Positions 1 through 11,829 of a stretch of DNA of 64,000 nt are shown in pieces. The first letter of the stretch is position 1, and the number at the start of each line of letters is the position of its first letter. Where the stretch lies: assembly GCA_001643675.2 (NCBI GenBank), contig LSRY02000029.1, forward strand, positions 682,001-746,000, written 5' to 3'. The position numbers and the translations under genes were made by a program. The stretch comes from Monocercomonoides exilis. Its lineage: Eukaryota; Preaxostyla; Oxymonadida; Polymastigidae. A model generated the notes under the pieces. That model had not been told where the DNA came from. It worked only from the letters and a program-made list of their open reading frames with translations, and did not search any database.

Positions 1-767
1 TCTGAAGATGATGCTCTTGATGCTGCTTCATCATTCAACTTCTTTTTCTTTTCTCTGATATTCTTTCCTTCTTCTCTTTCTTCATCATCATCATCATCAT
101 CTTCTTCTTCTTCTTCCTCTTCCTCTTCTTCATCTTCATCCTCTGTTTCTTCATCCAAACTCTCAACAGCATTGTTTTCAGAAAACATATCTTCTTCTTC
201 TTCTTCTCTTTCTCTTTCTTTCTCTCTTTCTTTCTCTTTCTCTTTCTCTTTCTGTTCATTCATTCCAAGTGGATTTGGAGCATGTTGCATTCCATTTTCA
301 TTCTGAGTCAGCAAAAACTTCTTCTTTTTGTCTTTCTTTTTTGTTGCTTTATTTGTCTGCAAAGGAGAAGAAGGAGAAGAAGGAGAAGAAGAAGAAGAAA
401 GAGCATCAGAAATTATTACTCTTCTTTCTATCCCCCTTCCATCATCAAGAATTTCATCTACCACTTTCCCATTGCTCAAAATAATCATTTTCTTCTTCTT
501 CTTCTTTTCTTTCTCTTTCTCTTTCTCCTTCTCCTTCTCCCTCTCTCTTTCCTTCTCTTTCTCTTTCTCTCTCTCTTGTTTCCTCTGAATGATTTCTGTG
601 TTTGTGACTGTTGTGACAGCAGAAGCATCTGCAAATGGAGTTGGCGGAGGAGGCAGCCCAACAACTGGGCGAAGAAGATCGAGAAAGAAAGAGAGAGAAA
701 GAAGAACAGAGGAAAAGGATGGAGATAATGAAGAAAGAGAAGAAGAAGAGGAAGAAGAGGAAGAAGA

Positions 768-798
<31 letters not shown>

Positions 799-3700
799 AG
801 AGAAGGAAAAGGAGGAAGAGAAGAAACATGAGTGATAATTCGACTGAGAAGAGCAGGAAGAATGTGAGAAAGGAGAAAAGAAGGGAGATAAGCGAAAGAG
901 GCAGCAGGGGAGGAATAAAAAGAAGACTCAGAAATCTTTTGAGAAGGCTTCGAAGAGACAGAAACAATGGAATTACCATCAGAAGACAGAGAAGATGGAG
1001 AAGATGCATTCAAAACAGCCATGCAATCATCAAAAGAAGGAGGTGGCTCGTCAAAATAAGGCTGATTGGAAGTGGAGGGAAGAAGAGAGAGAAGAGAATG
1101 TGTGGTAGAGGAGGGTGAATGAGAGGGAGAAGAAGAAGAAGAAGAAGAAATGGAAGGAGATGATGAAGAAGATGAAAGAGGAGAAGAAGGAAAAGAAGAA
1201 GAAGAAGAAGAAGAAGATGTTGCTGTCATTGATTTTCCATGCAGTTGAGGAGAAGATGAGAATTTTGGTTGATGTTTGACAGAAGATGTTGTGATTGGCA
1301 TCTGCTGGAACACAATTTCTGGTGTCTTTGGTTTCAATTTGTTTTGTTTGGGTTCTTTTTTCTCTTTTTTCTCTTTCTTCTCTTTCTTGTTCTTCTTTTC
1401 TTTCTTTCCTTCTTCCTTTTGTAACATTGTTCCGTTTTCTTCTTTCCTTAATTCTGTTGTATTGTTTTCTTCTCCTTCCTCCTCCTCTTCTTCCTCTTCC
1501 TCTTCCTCTTCCTCTTCTTCCTCATAATCATCACTTTCTTCCTCTTCCTCCTCATCCTCTTCTTCCTTCGCAGCATCTCTTCTCATCCTGTTTGCCGTCT
1601 GCATCAGCATCATCCTCTCCTTCTTCATCTGCTCAATCTTTGCCTCTTCCTCCTCTTTCTTCTCCTTCCTCTTCTCCTTCGCCATGTTCGCTTCCACAAC
1701 AAACGCAGTTTCAACCACAAAAAACGGGGCAGACGAACAGAAAGACCGATGAAGACGGATTTTCGGGTGCAAAAAACAGGAAAGAGAGATGGTGGCGAAG
1801 AGAGAGAGGAAGAGGAGAGGAGAAGGAGCCAGCTGAAGAAGATTCACATAGAAAGGAGGAAGAAACAGAGTGCGTTTGCTGTTGATGAGCACATTGTCGT
1901 GGAGAAGAGAGACAGAAGAATAGGAAGAGAGAGAAGAAGAAGCAGAGGAAGAGGAAGAAGATAAAGATCCACCTCTTTTGTTTGCTCTGCTTTCAATTGA
2001 AACTGTCTTCCATCCATTTTCAGCAGCAGCAGCGAGAGACGAGAGAAGAGGGTGAAGAGGATGCAATTTCAATGCAGAAGTGACTGGATGTGCTGTTTGA
2101 GATGGCATCGATGCAAAACGAGTGAATTTTGGGTTTGTTGGCGTGGCTACTGTTAAGTTTGGGGAAGAAATGAGAAGAAGAAGAGAATGAATGAGAGAAG
2201 ACATGAAAGAGGTGTTTTCTTTCTCGTCCTGCTGGACAAAGGAGTTCAGAGCATACAACGAGCAATGAGAGGTTAAAATGGACAGAAGAAGCACAGAAGA
2301 GATGAGAAGAGGGGCAGAGGCATCAGGAAAAGTGCATTGTGAATTGGAGAAGCAGTCAAAATTTGAAGTGAAGATTGAAAGAGAAGAAGAAGAAGAAGAA
2401 GAAGGTGATGATGATGATGATTGCGATGATGTGAAAGAAGAAGAAAGAGAAGAAGAAGAAGAATGTGAAGGGCCAAAAGAGCTGGTTGAAGTAGAATCAC
2501 CTGTAAATTGAGCAGAAGCGATGTTTGGCTTCAAAGAGAGGATGATCCCCTTTCCAGCAAGATGAACCAGTCTGATGAAGGCAGAGAGGCAAGCAGGGGT
2601 TGTGGTGGATATGAATGAAGAGACAGGAGCAAGTGATGAGGAAGAAGCAGAAGAGGAAGAGGAAGAAGAGGAGGAGGAAGAGGAAGAAGAAGATAATGAT
2701 GATAGAGAAGCTGTGGTTAGGCCATTGGGCATCTGAGTTGGAATGACAGGAAATGTGTTGGCCAAAGAACGAATAAGAGCAAGCTGCTTGTCTGAACTGA
2801 GGGCAGAGGCAGTTGCTGATGAAAGTGATGTGTTATTCAGAGAAGAAAAAGCAGAAGAAGCAGAAACATGAGCGAAAAATGAAGGCAGCGAAATGGAAGG
2901 CGACTGTAGCATTGCCACTTTCTGCTGCTGGATCTCCTTTTGGCGGTTGCCTGGGTGTGTCCCCATCGAAAACACGATCAGCTTCGCGAACTGTGTCTGC
3001 ATGGCCGTGAGATGGCGGGTGAGGGCACTCATTTCAGCTGTGAAGAGCACAGGAACTGTCTGAACATCGCGTCTGAGAGGCACAATGAATGACTTTCCGA
3101 AGCTTTGTGGAGGCACAGCGGAGGAGAAGGCATACGAGGTAGATGAATCGGTCTTTTTTTGGTACGGATACTTTGGAGTGACTGAATAAAAAGGATATGT
3201 CAATGAATACGGTGGAGTTTGAGTGACAGACGTGGGAAAGGAACAGTTTGGCTCGCACAGAAGAATTCTGAGGATGTCTTGATGCAGAGGAGGATTGGTT
3301 GGGATAAAAGCTGGTGGTCGAGGAGAAGGGAACGCTGTGCTTCGAGAGTAGGACTCCGTTTGGTAAGCTGGAACAATCAAAGAAGGCCATTCACCTTGAG
3401 CCGGTGAAGAAGCTGATGTTTGGCCCGCTGGAATCCGATGCTTTTTGAACACAGCATAGTATGACTGAGTATCTGAAAGAGGTGACTCACGACCAAGCGA
3501 CACTTGTTTAAAGAGTTCAGAAATATCAATTGCCTCTGCTTCACGAAATGTGAATGCTAAAAGGTAAAATGGCTTTGAGACTATGCTGCATAATTGATGT
3601 TGTCTTGGATAAAATGAAGTTAGCGAACATCGGCTTAAAAACAACAGAGATGATATGCAGTTTAATAATAATTCGTCTGATTGAGTACGTTCTCCAAAAT

Positions 3701-4100
3701 TCAAGATAGTTTCTAATATTGCATTTGGGGCAGAAGAATATTCTTGCGCTAAAATCAAAATTAAGTTTGTTTTAAGCTAAAATAAAGGGAAATCAAACAG
3801 CATGCGTATCCAATCCAGCATGAAGGACAACAATTCATAGTGGTCTTTTGCGTGACTAATTTTCCAAGGTTATAACAGCTGTATTTTCAAGAGAAAAATG
3901 ATTTTTTATTATTTAAGAAACAACAAAAAAGCATACGTTTTGCAAACAAAACGAGAACATAAGCAACAGATAAATGATTTGTTATGTCCATGAAATTGTG
4001 ACCAACATGTTGGGCATGTTGATGGAGCTGGAGGAAACAAGAAAATTGGTCTAAACCTAACGACAGGTCTAGACGTAGAAGATGCTCCAGCATGCGCCAT
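1..4100 (-). CDS. FYVE-type zinc-finger protein with very long low-complexity tail (3' end outside window)
   Basis: Three exons are visible: 4100..3937, 3878..3799 and 3748..1, separated by GT-AG introns of 58 and 50 nt, with phases that match exactly. The N-terminus has a cysteine pattern CPTC, then CCLCSRFVC, KTC and CPSC after splicing. This matches the C-x2-C ... C-x2-C-x4-C-x2-C ... C-x2-C spacing of FYVE or FYVE-related fingers, which bind phosphoinositide lipids on endosomes. The basic RR/KHHC-like motif is weak (ICCLC), so lipid binding is uncertain. A short conserved-looking region (LNFGERTQSDELL, FREAEAIDISELFKQ) follows. The remaining ~1100 residues are Ser, Pro and Glu/Lys tracts plus a charged helix (KEKRKEKKEEEEAKIEQMKK). 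The frame is open to base 1 with no stop, so the gene continues to the left. The start ATG at 4100 is the first in frame. Confidence 0.7.
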
Positions 4101-4560
4101 ATCAAATTCTAAAATTTATATATCAATCTCAACACAAAATCGTTTGAGTTAAGCTTTACGCTTTGATGATAATTGGATTTATCTTCAGATTATTCCAGAT
4201 AAAATAAAAATGGGCTTTGTTGTTCTGATTCACCTCGAAATAACAATGAAAGTTGATTTAATTCGGATCCTCAATAAATGTTAAAGGAAGGAAATTATCG
4301 ATAACCAAATGTGAAATGAGATAAAGAAATGATTGAATATTATCAATTTTTGAACTTAAATAAAAGTTTTTTTAAATACACATATTTGTAACTTTATATT
4401 TTTTTTTCAAATAACTATTATCAAGAATAATTAACATTAAATATATGAAACAATTTAGCCGAATTGTTAATGAGAAAAATTGTATTGGTAAAGACAACAG
4501 AAATTGATAAAATATTGTTCATTTGAAAAAATGTGAACTTCGCTTTGTAAATTTAAAAAT
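4101..4560. other. AT-rich intergenic spacer
   Basis: No open frame or RNA gene recognised. It separates the start of the FYVE gene from the 3' end of the next gene on the same strand and probably holds the FYVE promoter and the neighbour's 3' UTR. Confidence 0.6.
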
Positions 4561-5214
4561 TTACGATATAACATGAATAGGTTGCGGAATAGCTTTTTCA
4601 GGGATTATTTGATCATTTTCATCAAGATCAGGTGTAATTCCGAACATTTCAAGCTTCTCAACAATCTCTTCAGATGAAAGATTATCAAGCGGAAATTCTC
4701 CTATAACGTTTCCATTAGCATTAAAAATTTCTGCTAATACTCCCCTTTCAACTGGCACAAGAACAATTCGTGAACTATTTTGAAATGAAAAAAATTTTTT
4801 GCATAAATATTTTTAAAAACCATCTTGATAAAATAAAATAACATTTCAATAAATTTCATACTATCTATTTCCAACTCCTCCTAAAAACTTTAAATCAAAA
4901 TTATTTGATAAAAAAATAAATCAATAGTTATAGCGCAAACTTCACTTAATCCAGGGTACTCGTCTAAAATACATGTTGGTGGAGAGTGAATAAATACCCT
5001 TGAAGGTGTTACTTCAAAGCTTGATAAATGCATTTTTGAAATTTTATGAAATATTCAAATTTGATAAAGAAATCACAATTAAGCAATACTTTGGATTTAA
5101 TTGCCCATTTATCCATCTTGGAATACGAGGAGTAACATAAATCTTTCTTCGCGGGCGCATGCAATCAAGATGCATTTCACGAAAAATAAGAAGAAAAATA
5201 AACAACCAGCTCAT
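4561..5214 (-). CDS. Small conserved-looking protein, four exons, function unknown
   Basis: Exons 5214..5090, 5019..4946, 4880..4862 and 4774..4561 join in phase (introns 70, 65 and 87 nt) into about 143 residues. The third exon is only 19 nt. The spliced protein has no low complexity, unlike its neighbours. It contains RRKIYVTPRIPRWINGQ, then FIHSPPTCILDEYPGLRGVG, then RIVLVPVERGVLAEIF and NGNVIGEFPLDNLSSEEI. I do not recognise the family. A later ATG at 5175 (MHLDC) could be the real start, because the first 13 residues are a hydrophobic run (MSWLFIFLLIF) that might instead be a signal anchor. The first stop is TAA at 4561; if TAA were Gln the frame would run about 15 codons further to a TGA. 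Confidence 0.6.
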
Positions 5215-5928
5215 TGAATTTCAAATATTATGTTGGTTTTGCGAATATTTTGTGCTTTTCTTTCAATTTTCTTTCTTTCTCAAACTTTAAATTGTATGCT
5301 AATAATTATTCCATTATTGTATGAAATTATTGATAAACATATTCTTATTGCAAATTCAAACGTTAAAGATTATAGTATTTCAAAAATATATTTTGGGAAT
5401 ATTTTTTTGAACTTGAGACAAAGATTTAGAAAATTATATTTTTATTATTTTTTTTTCATTCGTGTGATCCTTTTTTCAACAGAATTTTCATTTTTTTATT
5501 TGTATTCTAATGATTTTTATAACATTATGTTGTTATTTCAAAAAAGCCAATTTTCAAATTTGAAAATTTTTTTATTTTGAAATCTGAGAAATTATTGAAA
5601 GATAATGAGTGACTCAATGAAGATTTGTGTAGTATTTTTTTTAAAAATTTTTTTGAAAGTCAGTTCATTTCTCTTTAGAAAAAAAAAATTACAAGAAAAA
5701 AGAGAAGAGATAAAAAAATGAAATCAAAGATGCGGAAAAAATGATAAAGATCAGCAAATTGAAAATACTAAATAAAACAAAATAGCTTGATAAATGATTT
5801 ATTAATTGGAAACAACATTTTTATTTTTTGTTGGAAAAAACAAAGATCACTCCCACATCATTTTTAGGATAATAATTATTTTATTTTGAAGCGATTTTTG
5901 CTTTGTGAAGGGTTATTTATTGCAGTAG
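5215..5928. other. AT-rich divergent intergenic region
   Basis: Lies between two divergently transcribed genes and so probably holds both promoters. A plus-strand open frame at 5230-5580 codes for a Phe/Ile/Leu/Asn-rich peptide typical of random AT-rich DNA, so I do not call it a gene. Confidence 0.5.
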
Positions 5929-8900
5929 ATGACTGAAACAGATGAGGAACCATGCTGCATATGCTTTGATGCACTTGAAAAAGATCTTGCAAAGCTTGAA
6001 TGCGGCCATAGATTCCATTATCAGGTTTGTTTAAATTTTTTTCACCATTTTTTAATTCAATAATAATTCCCTTATAACTTTTTTATAATTATTTAATTAC
6101 ACTTTGCGTTTAATTTAAGTGCATCTTTGATTGGGGAAACGTGTGTATTTTCATTTTTTTTGTAAGTTGAACTAATTCTTTGATAAAGCGTTCAAACACT
6201 TGCCCACTATGTAAAAGACGTTTTAAATCTATTGAAAAAATTTCTAAAGACGGTGTAGTGATATCTTCTACTTCTGTAAAGAATAAAACACAAAATAATC
6301 CTCCAAATATTGAAATACAATTGGAAGATTTTCAGCAAGATTTTGTCGAAGCTACAGAAGATTTCACTGACGACAGTCTTTCAGGCTTTATAGTGGATGA
6401 CGATGTAATTGATGAAGAAGACGTTACAGTTGATGAATTATCTTTTGATGAAGACGAAGATAGTGAAGGTCGACTCGGGGAAAATGAAGCTGAATGGGAA
6501 AGCAGAGCACTTCACCAACTTGGAATACCTAGACAAAACATTAATCATTTAAGAAGGACTGACAGAGCTAGAAGAGGGCGTGGAACTCATCGAAGAAACA
6601 CAAGAAGAAATGGACGACGGTCACTGAGAGAAATCAGAAATGACAGAATGAATCGAACCTCTTTGGATTTATTTGATGCAGTTATTAATTCTCTGAATGC
6701 ACGATATGGCGGTAGAGAAAGAGAACTCAGAAATGAAAGAGAAAGTGCAAGAGAAAAAGAAAGAGAAAGAGAACGGAGGAGAAGGAATTTAGTACGGAAT
6801 AGACGCGAAAATACATTACAAACAGATGAAACGGATAATGCAAATGAGCATTCGACACGAAAATATTCTACGAGATCTTCGACTTCTTCGTCTCAGTCAC
6901 AACCATTTGGGACACACCCCCAACACGATGAGAAAAACAAGAGTGCACAGAAAAGAAAGCAATGTAAAAGTTTGTTGGATGCACTGGATGAAGACGATGA
7001 AATAAGCGACTTGTCACTTTTCACTCGAGAATTAGATGGCAACGATTCCAATTCGTTCATTGATGACTCGGATGAAGAGAACAACAGTCAAAGAAACAGA
7101 AATGAGTCATCTCGCTATTTAATGCGCAGCATGCCTGACAGAAATTTCATTACAGATGGATACTTCAAAGACAAGCCACTGCGAGAAAACTTGGGGAAAA
7201 GGCGGATGAACCAAGGAACATTGACACAGTACGAGCCTCAAATGAGAGAGACAGAGGATTCACCTCAGACGTCACAAGTGTCGTTGCGCAATGAGTCTTC
7301 GAGGAATTTGCGTTCATCACGAAAGAAGAACAGGAATGATGAAGATGAATGGGATGGGTCAGATGAAGAAGGAAATGGAAAACGGAGAAGGAGTGTAGTT
7401 GACGAAGACGAAGGAGAAGACAGCTTTATTGTGCCTGACGATGCAATCGACGACGAAGGCAATTTTTTGAGCACGAATGAGCTGCGAAGAAGAGGGCTGA
7501 TAGATGACTTGGATGAGATTGTGGCAGAGGAGATGGAAACACCAAAATACAACACAAGATCATCAGAACCTCATTCAAAGAAGAAGAAACAGAAGAAAAG
7601 GACTTCAGCAAGAGCAAAGAACTCGACAAGAAATGAAGAAGATGACGATGACGAAGAGAATTACGAAGAAGAGTATGAAGATGAAGAGTTTAAAGGAGAC
7701 AATGATGATGATGATGATTTTGATGATTTTGATGGAGAATGGAGAAGTACAGTGGAAAGAGATGTTGGTCCAAAGAAGAAGAGAAAGAGGCAGTCATCTT
7801 CTGTTCGATCACAGCGAAGTTCAAGCAAAAGAAGGAAGAGCAACCTCATTTCAAATGGAAGTGATTCAGATGGAGAATTCAAAGAAGATGATGATAAAAC
7901 AGAAGATAGAATGCTCAATTCAATCAGCAGCAGAGGAAGAGGGAGAGGAAGAGGAAGAAGAGGAGGAAAAAGCCAGTTGAAAGACGAGGCGATGAAAGAA
8001 ATAGAAAAGTTGTTAAAAAAAAGCAATTCTGACAACAAAAGTTTTTTGTCTGACGAAGATGAAGAAGATGAAGATGATGATGATGAAGATGATAATGATA
8101 ATAATGGGAAAGAAGAAAATGCTGAAGGTGATGATGATGACATTGGTGCAGATGATCTTTTACTTCCCTGCGAATTGGAAGACGATATGTTTTCTGGATT
8201 CAAAGAAGAAACCAAAAACCAAAATAATAACAATACTTCATCATCTTCCATTGGACGTGGAGGTTCTCCTTCTTCTGCTGCTTTTCAAGCAACAGAAACA
8301 GGGAAAATGTCTTCATTCAGAACTGATTCAGCAACATCACTGCCATCTTCATTGTTCTCAGCCTCTTCTCCAATTGCGCTTACACAACGTGTCACTCCAT
8401 CGCAGTATTCACAAGACGCTAAACAAGACAGCAAAACAAGATATGATTCAAAAATCAACAGAATTGCAAGTGGAGAAAAGAGCATTGCAAATGCTGATGA
8501 AATATCAGTAACATCCTCATTGGCATATTCTCAATCGACAAGCAATGACAACAATGTGAATGAAGTCTCTCAGAATAACAATTCAATCAGCACACCCAGT
8601 TCGAGTCAGACACACGCATCGCTTTATTCATCAAAGAGAAAGCGTCTGAAAGTTGTTGAGAATGAAGACGAAGATGAAGACAAAGACAAAGACATGGACA
8701 AAGGTGTTGCTGCTGGAAGCATGAATTTGCAGTCAATTGGAAAAACAAACAGAAAACTGCATCGTGTCTATAAAGATGAGCACAATGAAGATTATTTGAA
8801 TGAGGAGAATGTGCTTGAAGATACAGACAATCTGCTCCTATCACCTTCTTCAGCCACACTGCACCAGATGAAACTTACTTCATTCTTTTCTAATTCAAAC

Positions 8901-11225
8901 AAAGAAGCATCTCCAAATCCAAATTCCATTCATTTGTCCTCTTCCTCGTACTCCTCCTCCTCTTCTTCCTCTTTTCATATTCCATCCCCTGTTCAAATAT
9001 CAAAATCTCCATCAACATCGTTTTCAGGTTCTTCTCCTATTTCCTCTCTGCCAGCTAAACCAAAGAAATCTCTTTTTTCAATTCTGAAGTTGATGAACAA
9101 ACGAAACCTTCCTCATCATCCAACTTCTTCTGCCGATGCAAATGTTCTTCCTTCTTCGCCATCTTCTTCTCAAACAAGTTCATCTTCTCTTTCTCCTTCT
9201 TCCCCTTCTTCCCCTTCTTCTTCTACAATTCCTTCTTCAATTGAATCGAATCAAGCACAACATCTCAATTCAATGCCATTGCATCAGCCATCGTCTTTAT
9301 TTCCATCTTTGTCTGCCACAATCAAAGAATCTCTTTCATCCTCCAATCAATCAGCTGCCAATTCAAATACTTCTCCTTCTTTCTTCGCCAAAAAGCTGCG
9401 TCTTCTCCGCTCCTCCTCCCAAAAGCCATCACTCACTCCTCCTCCAATCTGTCTGTCTCCTTCTATTGCTCAGCCTCAGTCATCTTCTCTTTCTTCTCTC
9501 TCTCCTTCTCTGTCTTCCTCCACTTCTTCTTCATCTCCTCAGTTCGCTTGCATCTCTCCTGGTTTCTCTCCTGCTCTGACCTCATTGGCAGTGCCACATG
9601 CAACTCAGACAAGATCTTCGAGTCATTCGCCTTCTCTTTCATCGATTAGCTTCAAACCTTCTTCTCCTTCTATTTCTATGCCGGCTTCACCCACACCGTC
9701 TTTAAGCCCTTTTCAGCCTTCTTCTGCAAATTTGACTTCTTCCTCTTCCTCTTCCCCCTCCTTTTCCTCATCGTCATCATCATCATCAAATTCAACTTTA
9801 TTGACATCTTCACTTTTCCCTCGTCACATCCCACAAATTGTCACACAACCTTCAAAAACAATTGAACATCAGCAACATTTGCTATCATCTGTGTCTAATA
9901 CAACATTCCAACCACTCTCTTCAACATCCAACAAAGAGCATCCATCTCTTTCTTTGCCTTGTCCTCCCACAAATCTATCTTTGATTTCATCATCTTCTTC
10001 TTTATTTTCTCCTTCTTCATTTTCTTCAGCTTCTTCCTCTTCTTCTTTAACTTCTCCTTTTCAACCTCAACAGCAACACAAACATGTTTCATCACTACCC
10101 CCTCTATCTGCTTTGAGCTCGTTCAATTCGTTGCTGACTCTTCCATCTGCATTGGCGCCTGGAAGTTGCCTGCCTTCAAAGACACTTGCTCCTTCACAAA
10201 ACACAATAACACTCGCATCCGCATATGTGGCATCACAGAAGATGTCATTGAATCAAAGTGAACAAAACAGAATGGATAATTTGATGGAAAATGATAAATC
10301 ATCATCATCATCATCATCATCAAATGATTTACATCTTCAGCCAACTGTTGCACAAGAGCAATCATGTGAATTGTCTAAAATGCTAAGCAATTCAACAGAA
10401 GCTGTCAAATCTGAAGATCCTTCATCACAAAACATGCATCTCAAAGCACAAACTGTTATCAATGAGCCAATTGCGTCAGAGCAGAAAATAGATCGAAATG
10501 GAACAACCACATTATCTCTTTCATTGCCATCATCACAATCTTTTCTGTCGCCTCTTCTTTCAACATCTTCCTCACAAACTTTGCCATTGGCGAAAAAGAG
10601 TTTGAGTGATGAAGAACAAAATTCATCAGCAAATGGAATAAATGTAAGCCAACAATCAGAGCCATCTTCTGATTCTTCAACAGAACGTTTTATTCAAATG
10701 CCTTCAATTGTCCAAAATACAGAAACAGACAAGGTTAATAAACAGCATCCATCAGAAATGAATGAAGATTTCAAAGAGCACATCCACAAGCACAAACATT
10801 CATCTCATTTTTCTTCATCTTCCTCTTCCTCCTCTTCTTCTTCTTCTGGCACTCCTGTCGTGTCTCAAGCAAAACTACAGCTTCTGTCAGCGATTAAGAA
10901 GCAGCTGATGCCTCGTCTGCAGAGTGGAGAGCTGAACAGAGCCACTTTCAAGCAGATTGCCTTCAACAGCTACACAGCAGCACGCCATCAGCCAGAATGG
11001 ATGAGATTAAGAAAGGTCTTTGGCATTGTGAATGAATCAGATGGAAATGGCATAGAAAACCAGAATAGAAATGAAGATGATGCGAAGAAAGAGAAAACAT
11101 TTTCTTCGAAAGAAAATGAAATGAAGGGAGAAAATCGCATTGAGAATAAACAGTCTCCAATTGATATTAATGTCGATGAAGAAATAAAATCTTTGATTGA
11201 AAGTTTCCTTCCAGTTGTTAAATAA
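5929..11225 (+). CDS. RING-H2 E3 ubiquitin ligase, PHRF1-like architecture
   Basis: Exons 5929..6024, 6120..6140 (a 21-nt exon) and 6189..11225 join in phase into about 1717 residues. The first ~45 residues form a complete C3H2C3 RING finger: CCICFDALEKDLAKLECGHRF, then HYQCIFDWG, then CPLC. This fold recruits an E2 enzyme for ubiquitin transfer. The middle ~1550 residues are acidic, Arg/Lys-rich (RERERRRRN, KKKRKRQ) and Ser/Pro-rich. Near the C-terminus a compact helical segment (AKLQLLSAIKKQL, GELNRATFKQIAFNSYTAA) resembles the K..LKP.Y..G.I.KE.FK.I motif at the end of PHRF1-type nuclear RING proteins, which contact the RNA polymerase II tail. That second match is by eye and tentative. The first stop is TAA at 11223-11225; no in-frame TAA or TAG occurs in the 1679 codons of exon 3. 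Confidence 0.8.
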
Positions 11226-11829
11226 AATCGAACGTCTCTTATCATTTACAGACTTAAATATATGTGTGTTAATTCTTCCACATGTTTTTGTTCTCATTTT
11301 AATTTTTTGATAAATTTTATTTTCAGTTCTTTTCTTATGAGGAATCAATTTTTGTTTTCCATGGAAACATGAAATATATTTCTTAAAAAAAGAGAGAGAA
11401 GAAAACAAATGAAATAGACTTTCGTTAAACATCTACCAAAAGTGATGTTAAAAAATTCAAATTGAAATTTTTGAAATTACATTTTAAACTGATTAGATTT
11501 AAAGACTCTTCAATGAATAAACCCTCAAATTTCATAATTGTCACAGTTGAAATGGCATAATCATGTTCACTTTTTTTCACCTTTAGCATGAAACTGTTTG
11601 TTCGTTTCTCTATTTCTTTTTTGAGCGTTTTTACGAGAAACATTTGTCTTCACGGCTTTGATTTGTTCAAAAAATAAATCGTGAAAAAATGGACATAAAA
11701 TATGTCCCAACGATTTATTGTTCAAAATGGCAACTTTCATGCAAAATTAAGTGCAGAACGGTTATTCGAGGGATTGATAAATCCGAAACGAGATTATTAA
11801 GCGCCCATAACATTATTTATTATATCGAA
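11226..11829. other. Intergenic, AT-rich
   Basis: 3' flank of the RING gene and 5' flank of the SGF29-like gene. A 72-codon minus-strand frame at 11425-11643 and an in-frame upstream extension from 11689 are open, but neither has clear coding character. Confidence 0.5.

Noticed and set aside
282-1118. Several plus-strand Glu/Lys/Arg-rich frames
   Set aside because: Complement of poly-Ser and Glu/Lys tracts of the minus-strand FYVE gene, whose frame is continuous through the region.
5230-5580. 116-codon plus-strand open frame
   Set aside because: Phe/Ile/Leu/Asn-rich composition expected from AT-rich DNA, no motif, lies in a divergent spacer.
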